Assembly: GCF_902459645.1 (NCBI RefSeq)
Contig: NZ_CABPSK010000001.1
Location: forward strand, 372,001 to 436,000
Direction: 5' to 3'
From: Pandoraea pneumonica
GTDB lineage: Bacteria; Pseudomonadota; Gammaproteobacteria; Burkholderiales; Burkholderiaceae
DNA length: 64,000 nucleotides
Shown: positions 46,786 through 55,019 of the stretch, one piece after another
Position numbering within the stretch: position 1 is the first letter of the stretch
How the letters are laid out: each line of letters starts with the position of its first letter
Notes under the pieces: model-generated
Database searches by the model: none
Seen by the model: the letters and a program-made list of their open reading frames with translations, nothing else
Told to the model about the DNA's origin: nothing
Program-made: the position numbers and the translations under genes

Positions 46786-47568
46786 ATGTTTATCGATTCA
46801 CACTGTCACATCAATTTCCCCGAGCTGGCCGAGCAGATGCCCGACCTGCTGGCGCGTATGCGCGAGAACAAGGTCAGTCATGCCTTGTGCGTTTCGGTCG
46901 ATTTGCCCACGCTGCCGCAAGTGCTGGCGATCGCCGCGCAGCACGAGAATGTCTATGCGTCGGTGGGCGTGCATCCCGATTACGAAGACACGCCCGAGCC
47001 GAGCGTCGACGATCTCGTGCGTTTGGCGGCCACGCCCAAGGTGGTGGCGATCGGTGAGACCGGGCTCGACTATTACCGGCTCGAAGGCCGTTCCATCGAA
47101 GACATGGAGTGGCAACGCGAGCGCTTTCGCACCCACATTCGCGCGGCGCGCGTGACGGGCAAGCCGCTCATCATCCACACGCGCTCGGCGGCCGACGACA
47201 CGTTGCGTCTGATGCGCGAAGAAAACGCGGGTGAACCGGCCGGCGTGATGCACTGCTTCACTGAAAGCTGGGACGTGGCGCAAGGCGCGCTCGACCAGAA
47301 TTTCTACATCTCGTTCTCGGGGATTGTCACCTTCAAGAGTGCGCGCGACTTGCAGGACGTCGCGCGCCGCGTGCCGCTCGATCGCATGCTGATCGAGACC
47401 GATTCGCCTTACCTCGCCCCGGTGCCGTATCGCGGCAAGCTCAACCAGCCCGGCTATGTGCGTCATGTGGCGGAGTTCATTGCCGATTTGCGCGGCGAGC
47501 CGGTGCAGAAAATTGCCGAAGTAACGACGGAAAACTTCTTCCGGTTGTTTGCTACGGCGGCCCACTGA
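46786..47568 (+). CDS. TatD family metal-dependent hydrolase
   Basis: A 260-aa TIM-barrel hydrolase. Metal ligands are visible: HCH at 5-7 (DSHCHINF), Glu in IGETGLDYYR, His in IIHTRSA, the MHCFTES histidine, and Asp in IETDSPYLAP. Members act as 3'-5' exonucleases on DNA or RNA. It follows holB by 29 bases, as in many proteobacteria (the YcfH position). Confidence 0.94.
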   Translation: MFIDSHCHINFPELAEQMPDLLARMRENKVSHALCVSVDLPTLPQVLAIAAQHENVYASVGVHPDYEDTPEPSVDDLVRLAATPKVVAIGETGLDYYRLEGRSIEDMEWQRERFRTHIRAARVTGKPLIIHTRSAADDTLRLMREENAGEPAGVMHCFTESWDVAQGALDQNFYISFSGIVTFKSARDLQDVARRVPLDRMLIETDSPYLAPVPYRGKLNQPGYVRHVAEFIADLRGEPVQKIAEVTTENFFRLFATAAH

Positions 47569-47660
47569 GTCCTAAGGAAACCGGCGGCATAGGCCGCGCG
47601 GTCTCATTGTTTTTTCTCCAGTTTTCTTAATTTCAACGGACTACCGACAGGAGCCCACCG

Positions 47661-48335
47661 ATGCGCAAATTTCCGATGATCCGAGCCTGGATGTTGCTCA
47701 GCGTGCTTTGGCTGACGGCATGTGCCACGGCGGCAACGTCGAATACGGCACTCGTGAAGGCCGTCGTATTCAACGATACGAAGGCGGTGGCCGAAGCGCT
47801 CAAGGCCGGTGTCGATCCGAACACGCGCGACGAGAAGGGCAACCCGCTGCTGGTGATCGCCCTGCGCGAGAAGTCGGTGGACGTGGCGCGTTTGCTCATC
47901 AACAACGACAAGACGGATCTCGACGCGACCAATGCGGCGGGTGAGAACGCGCTGATGATCGCGTCGCTGCAAGGTCTCACGCCGATGGTCAAGCTGCTGA
48001 TCGACAAGGAAGCGGAAGTCAACAAGAAGGGCTGGGCGCCGCTGCATTACGCCGCAACGAATGGCCATGACGATATCGTGCAGTTGCTGCTCGATGCCTC
48101 GGCCTATGTCGATGCCGAGTCGCCTAACGGCACCACGCCGCTGATGATGGCTGCGCGCGGTGGTCATATCACCACGTGCAAGGTGCTGCTCGATGGCGGC
48201 GCGGATGTACGTCTGAAGAACCAACTGGGGCTCACCGCCATCGACTTCGCGAATCAGTCGAACCAGAAGGAAATCGCCGATGGCCTGCGCAAGCGTCTGG
48301 AGCAAGTGCAGCAGTCGCGCCCGGCAGGCAAGTAA
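47661..48335 (+). CDS. Ankyrin-repeat lipoprotein
   Basis: A 224-aa predicted lipoprotein: the signal peptide ends in the lipobox LTAC with Cys21. The mature part is about five ankyrin repeats (about 30-205), seen as repeated G-ADVN/TPLMMAA/GH-type units such as GWAPLHYAATNGHDDIVQLL and TTPLMMAARGGHITTCKVLL. It likely makes protein contacts in the periplasm or at the outer membrane; the partner is unknown. Same strand, 92 bases after tatD. Confidence 0.88.
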   Translation: MRKFPMIRAWMLLSVLWLTACATAATSNTALVKAVVFNDTKAVAEALKAGVDPNTRDEKGNPLLVIALREKSVDVARLLINNDKTDLDATNAAGENALMIASLQGLTPMVKLLIDKEAEVNKKGWAPLHYAATNGHDDIVQLLLDASAYVDAESPNGTTPLMMAARGGHITTCKVLLDGGADVRLKNQLGLTAIDFANQSNQKEIADGLRKRLEQVQQSRPAGK

Positions 48336-48348
48336 CAGTTAGCAACGC

Positions 48349-49152
48349 TCATTCTCGCGGCGCCCCGTGGCGGCCCGCGCCGCTGAGGAAGGCGCGAGCG
48401 CCTTCGAGCCCCTCCGAGAACACCACGTCGTGACCCGCTGCGCCTTCCTGGCGCAGCGCTTCTTCCAGCGGTAAGTCCCACTGCGCATAGGCCGCCCGGC
48501 GGTCGGCGCGCAATGCTCCCTGCGGCAGTTCGGCGAGTTGATGCGCCAGCGCAACCGCCCCCTGAAGCACCATGCCTTCGGGCACCAGCCGATTCACCAG
48601 CCCAATCTCGAACGCTTCCTGAGCCCCGACGGCACGCCCGGTCAGAATCATGTCGAGCGCGCGGCTCATGCCGATCAGGCGTGGCAAGCGTACCGTCCCG
48701 CCGTCGATGAGCGGCACACCGAAGCGTCGGCAGAACACACCGAACGTCGCGGAAACATCGGCGACGCGCAAGTCGCACCACAGCGTCAGTTCGAGACCGC
48801 CCGCGACGGCATGACCCGTCACTGCGGCGATCACCGGTTTATCGAGATGTCGGCGCGTCAGCCCCATGGGGCCGTCGCCGCTGCCGTCCGGCGTGACGAC
48901 GTTGCGCCGTTGTGGATCGTCGAAGGCCGAGAGATCGGCGCCGGCGCAGAACGTCGAGCCTTTGCCACACAACACCGCAACACTTGCCTTGTCGTCGCGC
49001 TCGAACGCGAGCAGGGCGTCGCGCAACGCCGCGGCCATGTCGCGGTCGACGGCGTTGCGCCGTGCGGCGCGCTCAAGCGTGATGATGGTGACCGGCCCGT
49101 CGTGTTCGACGCTCACGCTCGGTGCCGCACGATCCTCCTGACGTTGGCTCAT
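48349..49152 (-). CDS. Enoyl-CoA hydratase/isomerase (crotonase) family protein
   Basis: A 267-aa crotonase. The oxyanion-hole segments GSTFCAGADLSAF and HAVAGGLELTLWCD are present, with Glu121 matching the first catalytic glutamate of hydratase. The second glutamate (Glu164 of rat hydratase) falls on Cys141 in FGVFCRRFGVP, so classical hydratase activity is doubtful; another crotonase reaction on an acyl-CoA is more likely. It faces the ankyrin lipoprotein tail to tail with 13 bases between stops. Confidence 0.87.
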   Translation of the reverse strand: MSQRQEDRAAPSVSVEHDGPVTIITLERAARRNAVDRDMAAALRDALLAFERDDKASVAVLCGKGSTFCAGADLSAFDDPQRRNVVTPDGSGDGPMGLTRRHLDKPVIAAVTGHAVAGGLELTLWCDLRVADVSATFGVFCRRFGVPLIDGGTVRLPRLIGMSRALDMILTGRAVGAQEAFEIGLVNRLVPEGMVLQGAVALAHQLAELPQGALRADRRAAYAQWDLPLEEALRQEGAAGHDVVFSEGLEGARAFLSGAGRHGAPRE

Positions 49153-49227
49153 GACATGTCTCCTTGCGAGGTTGACGGCACCGGTCGCGTAGTGCGCCTG
49201 CTCCTGCGCCTGCTTTTGCTTAGGTCA

Positions 49228-50658
49228 TCAGGCCGCCGCAGGTTGAACGCAGCGCACCAGTGCCGGGGTGGTGGGCGTGGCAGTGACGGCAGGCTCGCGA
49301 AGATCGTTCATGAACCGGTCGCGCCACGTCGACAAATTGTGCTTGCGCAAGGTGGCCATCATGCCTTCGTAGCGCGACTGGCGTTCCGAGAGCGACATAT
49401 TGAGCGCCGAACGCAGCGCTTCGGCCATTTCGTCGATGTCGTACGGATTGACGATCAGCGCACCGTCGAGCTCCTGCGCCGCGCCCGCGAAGCACGACAG
49501 CACCAGCACGCCCGGGTCGGCAGGGTCTTGCGACGCGACGTATTCCTTGGCCACCAGATTCATCCCGTCGCGCAACGGCGTGACATAACCCACTTGCGAC
49601 GCCCGGAAAAACGACATTAGCACTTCGTGATCGTAGCGCTTGTTGATATAGCGCAACGGCGTCCAGGCCAGGTCGGAGAAGCGGCCGTTGATGTGCCCCG
49701 CCTCGGTTTCCAACTGACGCCGGATCTCGCCGTAACCCGCCACATCCGAGCGGCTAGGCGGCGCCACCTGCACGAAACTCACGGTGCCTTGCTGGTTCGG
49801 CCAAAGCTCGAGCAGGCGCTCGAACGCGCGAAAGCGCTCGAGCATCCCCTTCGAATAATCCAGCCGGTCCACGCTCATGATGAGCTTGCGTTCCTGCAAC
49901 CCTTGTTTCAGATCGAGGATGTGTTTGACGGTCGCGCGCGCGGTCGCTTGTTGCTGAATTTCGTCGGGATACACGCCGATCGGATACACCCCCGTGCGGA
50001 TGGTGCGGCCATAAACGGTGACCACGCCGTCGTCATGCAAGGTGCCGCCCCCATAACGCACCAGATAGTCGGTGAACGCCGTGCGGTCGTGCTCCGTTTG
50101 AAAGCCGACGAGGTCGTACTCGCACATCGCGCGCACGAGCGCCTCATGCGGTGGCACGGTCATCAACACTTGCGGCGACGGAAACGGGATATGCAAAAAG
50201 AACCCGAGCCGTTGCTTGATGCCGATTTGCCGACACGCCTGCGCAAAGGGGAGCAAGTGGTAGTCGTGCACCCAGATCAAGTCGTCGGGGCGCAGCAGCG
50301 GCGCGAGCAGCGTGGCAAAGCGCGCGTTCACATGGCGGTAGCCGTTGTAGTCGTCGCGCTGGAATCGCGTGAGGTCGTCGCGATAGTGGAATGTCGGCCA
50401 GAGCGTGGCATTGGAGAAGCCGCGATAGTAAGTGTTGTAGTCGCGGCGCGTGAGCGGCACGGTGGCGAACGTGACGTTGTTGCGATGCGCGATGCTAGGG
50501 GCCGAGGCCGGTTCCGCATCGATTTCGCCATTCCATCCGAACCACATACCACCCGTGTTCTTGAGCGCGTCGAACACGCCGATGGCGAGCCCGCCAGCGG
50601 TGGGCTTGCCCTCGGTGATCGGGGCGACCCGGTTCGACACGATGACTAAGCGACTCAT
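49228..50658 (-). CDS. otsA: Alpha,alpha-trehalose-phosphate synthase
   Basis: Makes trehalose 6-phosphate from UDP-glucose and glucose 6-phosphate. The 476-aa GT20 protein has LVIVSNRVAP at the N terminus, VHDYHLLPFA, the DYSKGMLERF block and RDGMNLVAKEYVASQ, with the expected phosphate- and nucleotide-contacting residues. Start ATG 50658 overlaps the otsB stop by four bases, so otsB and otsA are coupled, with the phosphatase gene first. Confidence 0.96.
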   Translation of the reverse strand: MSRLVIVSNRVAPITEGKPTAGGLAIGVFDALKNTGGMWFGWNGEIDAEPASAPSIAHRNNVTFATVPLTRRDYNTYYRGFSNATLWPTFHYRDDLTRFQRDDYNGYRHVNARFATLLAPLLRPDDLIWVHDYHLLPFAQACRQIGIKQRLGFFLHIPFPSPQVLMTVPPHEALVRAMCEYDLVGFQTEHDRTAFTDYLVRYGGGTLHDDGVVTVYGRTIRTGVYPIGVYPDEIQQQATARATVKHILDLKQGLQERKLIMSVDRLDYSKGMLERFRAFERLLELWPNQQGTVSFVQVAPPSRSDVAGYGEIRRQLETEAGHINGRFSDLAWTPLRYINKRYDHEVLMSFFRASQVGYVTPLRDGMNLVAKEYVASQDPADPGVLVLSCFAGAAQELDGALIVNPYDIDEMAEALRSALNMSLSERQSRYEGMMATLRKHNLSTWRDRFMNDLREPAVTATPTTPALVRCVQPAAA

Positions 50659-51452
50659 ACGGCTTTCTCCTGTGAGGGCGGGCGCAGTGTCAACAGCCAG
50701 GCTGTGAGCGCCTCGGGGGACGGCAGGCGGTGACGGGCGCAGGTCTCGCCTTCGCCAATCTTGATGGTGATACCGCCGTGCGCATTGACATCGGCAAACC
50801 CGGCTTCGTCGGTCAGGTCGTCGCCCGCAAACAGCGGCGTGCGGCCAGCGAAGGGCGGGGTTTGCATGAGAAGGGAAATGGCGCGGCCCTTGCTGACGTT
50901 GCGAGGGCGCAATTCGAATACCAGCTTGCCGGGTTGCAAGGCGAAGGTGTCTGCGTGGAGTTCGGCCAGCGCGCGCATGGTGTCGCGCGCCACCCCCGCC
51001 AACTCCGGTGCACCACGATAGTGCAGGGCCAGTGCGCTGCCTTTGTTCTCTAGTAGCAGCCCCGGATGTTGATCGACCAGCGCTCGCAGCGGCGCCACCA
51101 TTGCGGCAATGCGGGCCGTGTCGTGCGCCACGCCGTCCGCGCGTTGCAAATCGTCGTTGGCATAGCGAATCTCTGCGCCATGCAGGCCAGCGGCGCTCAC
51201 ATGTAAGGGGGCGAGCAGGCCGTCGATCTCGTCGATGCGGCGGCCGGACACCACCGCCAAAGCGCCCTGGGTCCGCTCTTTCAGGCGGGCAAGCACGCTG
51301 GCAGTGTCGCGCGGCAGCTTTACGGCGTCGGGGCGGGCCGCCAGCGGGGCCAGCGTGCCATCCAGATCGAAGAAGAAGGCCGTGGTGTTCACGTCGACGA
51401 CACAGGTGTCGGCGGGTGTGGTGGCGGGCGGGGCTAACGTTGGTTGTTCCAT
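50655..51452 (-). CDS. otsB: Trehalose-phosphatase
   Basis: A 265-aa HAD-superfamily phosphatase that releases trehalose from trehalose 6-phosphate. It has motif I FFFDLDGTLAPL (nucleophile Asp near residue 31), ALAVVSGRRIDEID, the lysine-bearing RNVSKGRAI block and the GDDLTDEAGF motif IV. ATG 51452 follows GGAG; the longer open frame to 51524 is not supported. First gene of the otsBA operon, which supports osmotic and desiccation stress tolerance. Confidence 0.95.
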   Translation of the reverse strand: MEQPTLAPPATTPADTCVVDVNTTAFFFDLDGTLAPLAARPDAVKLPRDTASVLARLKERTQGALAVVSGRRIDEIDGLLAPLHVSAAGLHGAEIRYANDDLQRADGVAHDTARIAAMVAPLRALVDQHPGLLLENKGSALALHYRGAPELAGVARDTMRALAELHADTFALQPGKLVFELRPRNVSKGRAISLLMQTPPFAGRTPLFAGDDLTDEAGFADVNAHGGITIKIGEGETCARHRLPSPEALTAWLLTLRPPSQEKAV

Positions 51453-51904
51453 GGCACTCCGTCGCTGTCGTGCCGAAAGGTCGAATCCAGATCCAGGCGC
51501 GGGGCCAAACTCAGGGCCAAACACAGAGGCGTTGGCGCAGGGGAAGGGAGGGGTACGACGAGACGGCGGTTCGGTGGGGCGGGAGCGCGAACTTCCGCGC
51601 GGGATAAATTCATCCTAACCGCTCAAAAAGCGACAGGGCGTCGTCCGTTCTATGAAATTCTTGTGGGATATCGCTGACAGGGCGCTGACAGGGGCCGAAA
51701 TATCGGCGCCTGAGGTAAAGATTGAAATTGAGAATCGTTTGCAATAACATTCGACATTGCCGCAAAGCATCTTCACGGGAATTGCGGCATGGCACACCGG
51801 CATTGCGCGTGGCGGGATGGCAGGGTTGAGGCGCTGAAAACCCGCAATCCCCGAGACTTCCGCGTGTGCCGCCAAAGGCGCCCAGAGTTGCGCCGGACAA
51901 CACA
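51453..51904. other. otsB / PepSY-reductase divergent intergenic region
   Basis: About 450 bases. No supported gene. It holds the otsBA promoter side and, nearer the plus-strand reductase, a Fur-box-like element at 51725-51745. Confidence 0.55.
51725..51745. promoter_or_regulatory. Candidate Fur box
   Basis: AAATTGAGAATCGTTTGCAAT matches the TGAGAATnnTTTGCA pattern typical of Fur sites in Burkholderiales; against TGATAAT-n-ATTATCA most of the left arm and part of the right arm agree. It lies about 160 bases before the flavoprotein start, suggesting iron repression. Confidence 0.6.
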
Positions 51905-54559
51905 ATGATGAAAAGACTGTGGTTTCAACTGCACTGGTTTTTCGGCATTACCGCCGGGCTGGTGCTGGCGGTGGTCGGCCTGACCGGCGCGCTTCTCTCC
52001 TACGATGACGAACTCACGCGAGCGTTCAGCTCCGGCGTGATGACCGTGCCTGTGCGCGATAGCGGCCGTCTGCCCCTGCCGGAACTGGTCGCGCGCGTGC
52101 ACGAGGCCGTGCCGGATCGCCGCATCTTGCTGATGACCGAGGTGCGCACGCCGGAAGATGCCGTGGGGGTGCGCCTGTCGACCGGCGACGGCCCGCGTGG
52201 CGAGACCTACTTCGTCGATCCGTACACCGGCGAGATGCTGGGGCGCTCCAAAGCCGACGTCGTCTTCCGTTTCATCATGGATATCCACCGCTTTCTCACG
52301 GTGGAAGGCATCGGCAAGCAGATTACCGGCGCGGCTACGCTGCTGCTGTTCCTGCTGGCGCTGAGCGGCTTGTACCTTCGCTGGCCGCGCCGACTGGGCA
52401 ACTGGCGCGCGTGGTTCCATATCGACTTCAAGAAGAAGGGCCGACCGTTCCTCTGGAACTTGCACGCGGTCATCGGCACGGTGGTGCTGGTGCCGTACCT
52501 GCTCTCGGCCACGACCGGGCTCTATTGGTCGTACGACTGGTGGCGCGGCATGCTGTTTTCCATTGCTGGCGTGCAGCAGCCCGTACGTAACAAACCGGCA
52601 CCTGCGCCGAAGATGGCGAAGGGCGAGGGCGGGCAGAAGCGGGGCGGCGCCGAGGGCGGCGAGCGCAAGAAGCCCGCGCTGCCGAACCTGGCCGACACCG
52701 ACGTGAGTGTCGCCTGGGACGCCTTCAAGGCCGAAGTGCCGAACTACACCAAGGTGTATCTGCGCCCCGCGCAGAAGCCTGGCGGTCCGCTCCAGATGAC
52801 GTGGCTCGACGACACCGTGCCGCATGAGCGCGCGTTCAGCCGTCTGGACGTGGACGCGGCGACGGGCAAGGTCAGCAACGTGGAGCGCTACGGGCAAAAG
52901 ACGCTCGGCGGCCAGTTGATGACGAGCATTTATGCGCTACACCGTGGGAGCTTCTTTGGTCCGGTGGGCATCGTCGTCATGATGCTGTCGAGCCTCATGA
53001 TGCCGGTGTTCTTCGTCACGGGCTGGATGCTCTATCTCGACCGCCGCAAGAAAAAGCGGGCGTTGGCTGCCTCGCGGCCTGCGGTCGCGGCGAACGGCAC
53101 GACGGGTGCGAACGGAGCGAACGGCAAGCCAGGCAAGTCGCCTGCTGCGGGATCGTTGGCCGACGAGGGCGTACTGATCGGGTTCGCCAGTCAGAGCGGC
53201 GTGGCGGAAGGGCTTGCATGGCAGACGGCCGGGATGTTGCAGGGCGCGGGCGTGCCTGCACAGATTCAGCCGCTCGCCCGCATTGGCGAAGCGCAACTGG
53301 GCACGGCAAAGCGCGCGCTCTTCATCGTCAGTACCTTTGGCGACGGCGAACCGCCCGATAGCGCGCGCCGTTTCGCGCAGCAATTGATGAATCAGGCCAT
53401 GGCGCTGCCGACGCTGCGTTTCGCGGTGCTCTCGCTGGGCGACAGCCATTACGACACGTTCTGCGGCTTCGGGCGCAAGCTCGACGGCTGGCTGCGCGCG
53501 CAAGGCGGCGTGGCGGCGTTCGAACCGATCGAAGTCGACCGGGGCGACCCGGGCGCATGGGCGCGTTGGCAGGAGCGTCTGGGCGAATGGCTGGGGCGAC
53601 CGTTGGCCACCGTCAAACCGGACGGCGCGGGCAATGCTCCGGTTTTCCAGTCGTGGCAACTGGAGGAGCGCGTGCTGCTCAATCCGGGCAGCACCGGTTT
53701 GCCCGCTTATCACGTTGCGTTCACGCCCCCTGCGGGCGCTAAGTGGGTCGCGGGCGATTTGGTCGAAGTGCTGCCGCGTCACACGCAGGCGCATATCGAC
53801 GCGTGGCTCGCAGGCAGCGTCTGGGCATCGGACGTTCGCGTGACGGTGGCCGGTCGCGAAGCGACACTCGGTGAAGCGTTGCGCGAGCGTGTCTTGCCCG
53901 AGGCTGCCCCGCCCGCAGGGGTGGACTTGCAGGCGTGGCTCGAACCGCTGGCCACGTTGCCAGAGCGCGAGTATTCGATTGCGTCGACGCCTGCGGAAGG
54001 GAAGCTTGCACTGCTGGTTCGGCAAACGCGCAACCCGGATGGCACGCTCGGCCTCGGTTCCGGCTGGCTGACCGACGGCGTGGCACTGGGCGAGGACGTG
54101 ACGATGCGCGTGCGTCCGAACCCCGGTTTCCATGGCCCGCAGGACGATCGCGGCATGATCTTGATCGGCAATGGCACCGGACTCGCCGGATTGCGTGCGC
54201 ATTTGTCCGAGCGCGTTGCGCAAGGGCATCGCCGCAACTGGCTGATCTTCGGTGAACGGCAAGCGGCGCACGACGCCTTCCACGACACCACGTTGCGCGA
54301 GTGGCAAGCGCAAGGCGGTATCGCCCGGCTCGATCGTGTTTATTCGCGCGATCAGGCGGCACGCATCTACGTGCAAGACCGTGTGCGCGAAGCCGCTGCG
54401 GACATCGCCGAATGGGTGCAGCAAGGCGCGTCGATTTACGTCTGCGGCAGCCTTGCAGGCATGGCCCCGGCCGTCGATGCAGCGCTCGCCGAGGCGATCG
54501 GCGCCGACACGCTGCTCGATCTGTCCGCACATGGGCGCTACCGTCGCGACATCTATTAA
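51905..54559 (+). CDS. PepSY-domain membrane protein fused to flavodoxin/FAD-NAD(P) reductase (iron-reductase-like flavoprotein)
   Basis: An 884-aa fusion. Residues about 1-390 are a PepSY-associated transmembrane unit: helices near 10-32, 142-162, 188-210 and 352-376, with a periplasmic PepSY domain between the first two. A Lys/Gly/Ala linker (about 377-415) leads to a flavodoxin domain (about 420-560) with GFASQSGVAEGLA and LSLGDSHYDTFCGFG, then an FNR-type reductase (about 575-884) with EYSIASTP (FAD binding) and ILIGNGTGLAGLRAHL (NADPH binding), ending in DIY. Such proteins are thought to reduce ferric siderophores or other acceptors near the membrane. The Fur-like box upstream supports an iron role. 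ATG 51905 or 51908. Confidence 0.88.
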   Translation: MMKRLWFQLHWFFGITAGLVLAVVGLTGALLSYDDELTRAFSSGVMTVPVRDSGRLPLPELVARVHEAVPDRRILLMTEVRTPEDAVGVRLSTGDGPRGETYFVDPYTGEMLGRSKADVVFRFIMDIHRFLTVEGIGKQITGAATLLLFLLALSGLYLRWPRRLGNWRAWFHIDFKKKGRPFLWNLHAVIGTVVLVPYLLSATTGLYWSYDWWRGMLFSIAGVQQPVRNKPAPAPKMAKGEGGQKRGGAEGGERKKPALPNLADTDVSVAWDAFKAEVPNYTKVYLRPAQKPGGPLQMTWLDDTVPHERAFSRLDVDAATGKVSNVERYGQKTLGGQLMTSIYALHRGSFFGPVGIVVMMLSSLMMPVFFVTGWMLYLDRRKKKRALAASRPAVAANGTTGANGANGKPGKSPAAGSLADEGVLIGFASQSGVAEGLAWQTAGMLQGAGVPAQIQPLARIGEAQLGTAKRALFIVSTFGDGEPPDSARRFAQQLMNQAMALPTLRFAVLSLGDSHYDTFCGFGRKLDGWLRAQGGVAAFEPIEVDRGDPGAWARWQERLGEWLGRPLATVKPDGAGNAPVFQSWQLEERVLLNPGSTGLPAYHVAFTPPAGAKWVAGDLVEVLPRHTQAHIDAWLAGSVWASDVRVTVAGREATLGEALRERVLPEAAPPAGVDLQAWLEPLATLPEREYSIASTPAEGKLALLVRQTRNPDGTLGLGSGWLTDGVALGEDVTMRVRPNPGFHGPQDDRGMILIGNGTGLAGLRAHLSERVAQGHRRNWLIFGERQAAHDAFHDTTLREWQAQGGIARLDRVYSRDQAARIYVQDRVREAAADIAEWVQQGASIYVCGSLAGMAPAVDAALAEAIGADTLLDLSAHGRYRRDIY

Positions 54560-54590
54560 GCGTTCACGCGCAGTGTGCTAATTTGTTGTC

Positions 54591-54618
54591 AGGGCCTGAT
54601 TGTCATCAGGCCCTTTTT
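54591..54618 (+). terminator. Rho-independent terminator after the flavoprotein
   Basis: AGGGCCTGA and TCAGGCCCT form a stem around a short loop, followed by five T, 31 bases past the stop. Confidence 0.85.
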
Positions 54619-54646
54619 CCATGAAACCGGCCTTGCAGGAGGGGGA

Positions 54647-54940
54647 ATGACGACAACGTGGCAAATCATCGTGCATGGGGTGGTGCAGGGCGTCGGCTAT
54701 CGCGCCTCGTGCGTGGTCGCGGCGCGCCGGATTGGCGTGAGCGGCTGGGTGCGTAACCGGCGCGACGGTACGGTCGAAGCCATTGCGCAAGGCAGTGCCG
54801 ATCAGTTGCTCGCGTTTTGCGAATGGATGCGGCAGGGGCCGCCGGGGGCGCAAGTCACGTCTTGCGAGGTGGATAAGGCGTGGGTCGCCGAAATGGCGGA
54901 CGCGCCGCTCAAAGGGTTCGAACAGCGCGCGAGCGTCTAA
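54647..54940 (+). CDS. acyP: Acylphosphatase
   Basis: A 97-aa enzyme that hydrolyses acyl phosphates. The active-site block VHGVVQGVGYRASCVVAARR contains the phosphate loop and the catalytic Arg (about residue 22), and the catalytic Asn lies in GVSGWVRNRRDGTVE (about residue 40). ATG 54647 is preceded by AGGAGGGGG. Confidence 0.95.
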   Translation: MTTTWQIIVHGVVQGVGYRASCVVAARRIGVSGWVRNRRDGTVEAIAQGSADQLLAFCEWMRQGPPGAQVTSCEVDKAWVAEMADAPLKGFEQRASV

Positions 54941-54942
54941 TG

Positions 54943-54970
54943 AAAAACGGGCGGTCGAATGACCGCCCGC
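54943..54970 (-). terminator. Terminator of the chemoreceptor gene (minus strand)
   Basis: Read on the minus strand, CGGGCGGTC / GACCGCCCG forms a hairpin with an ATTC loop followed by TTTTTC. It lies 50 bases past the chemoreceptor stop at 55020. On the plus strand it may also limit read-through from the acylphosphatase gene. Confidence 0.75.
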
Positions 54971-55019
54971 TTGTTGTTGCCTAGGCACTGCCTAGCTGCT
55001 GCCTAGCGCACTTTGCCGA

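Noticed and set aside
47584-47616. GCGGC/GCCGC hairpin after tatD as a terminator
   Set aside because: Stem is short and the T-run begins about 12 bases past it, so the call is not supported.
52937-54532. Minus-strand frame of about 530 codons opposite the PepSY-flavoprotein
   Set aside because: Arg-rich shadow with no ribosome site or motif; the plus strand shows intact flavodoxin and FNR motifs.
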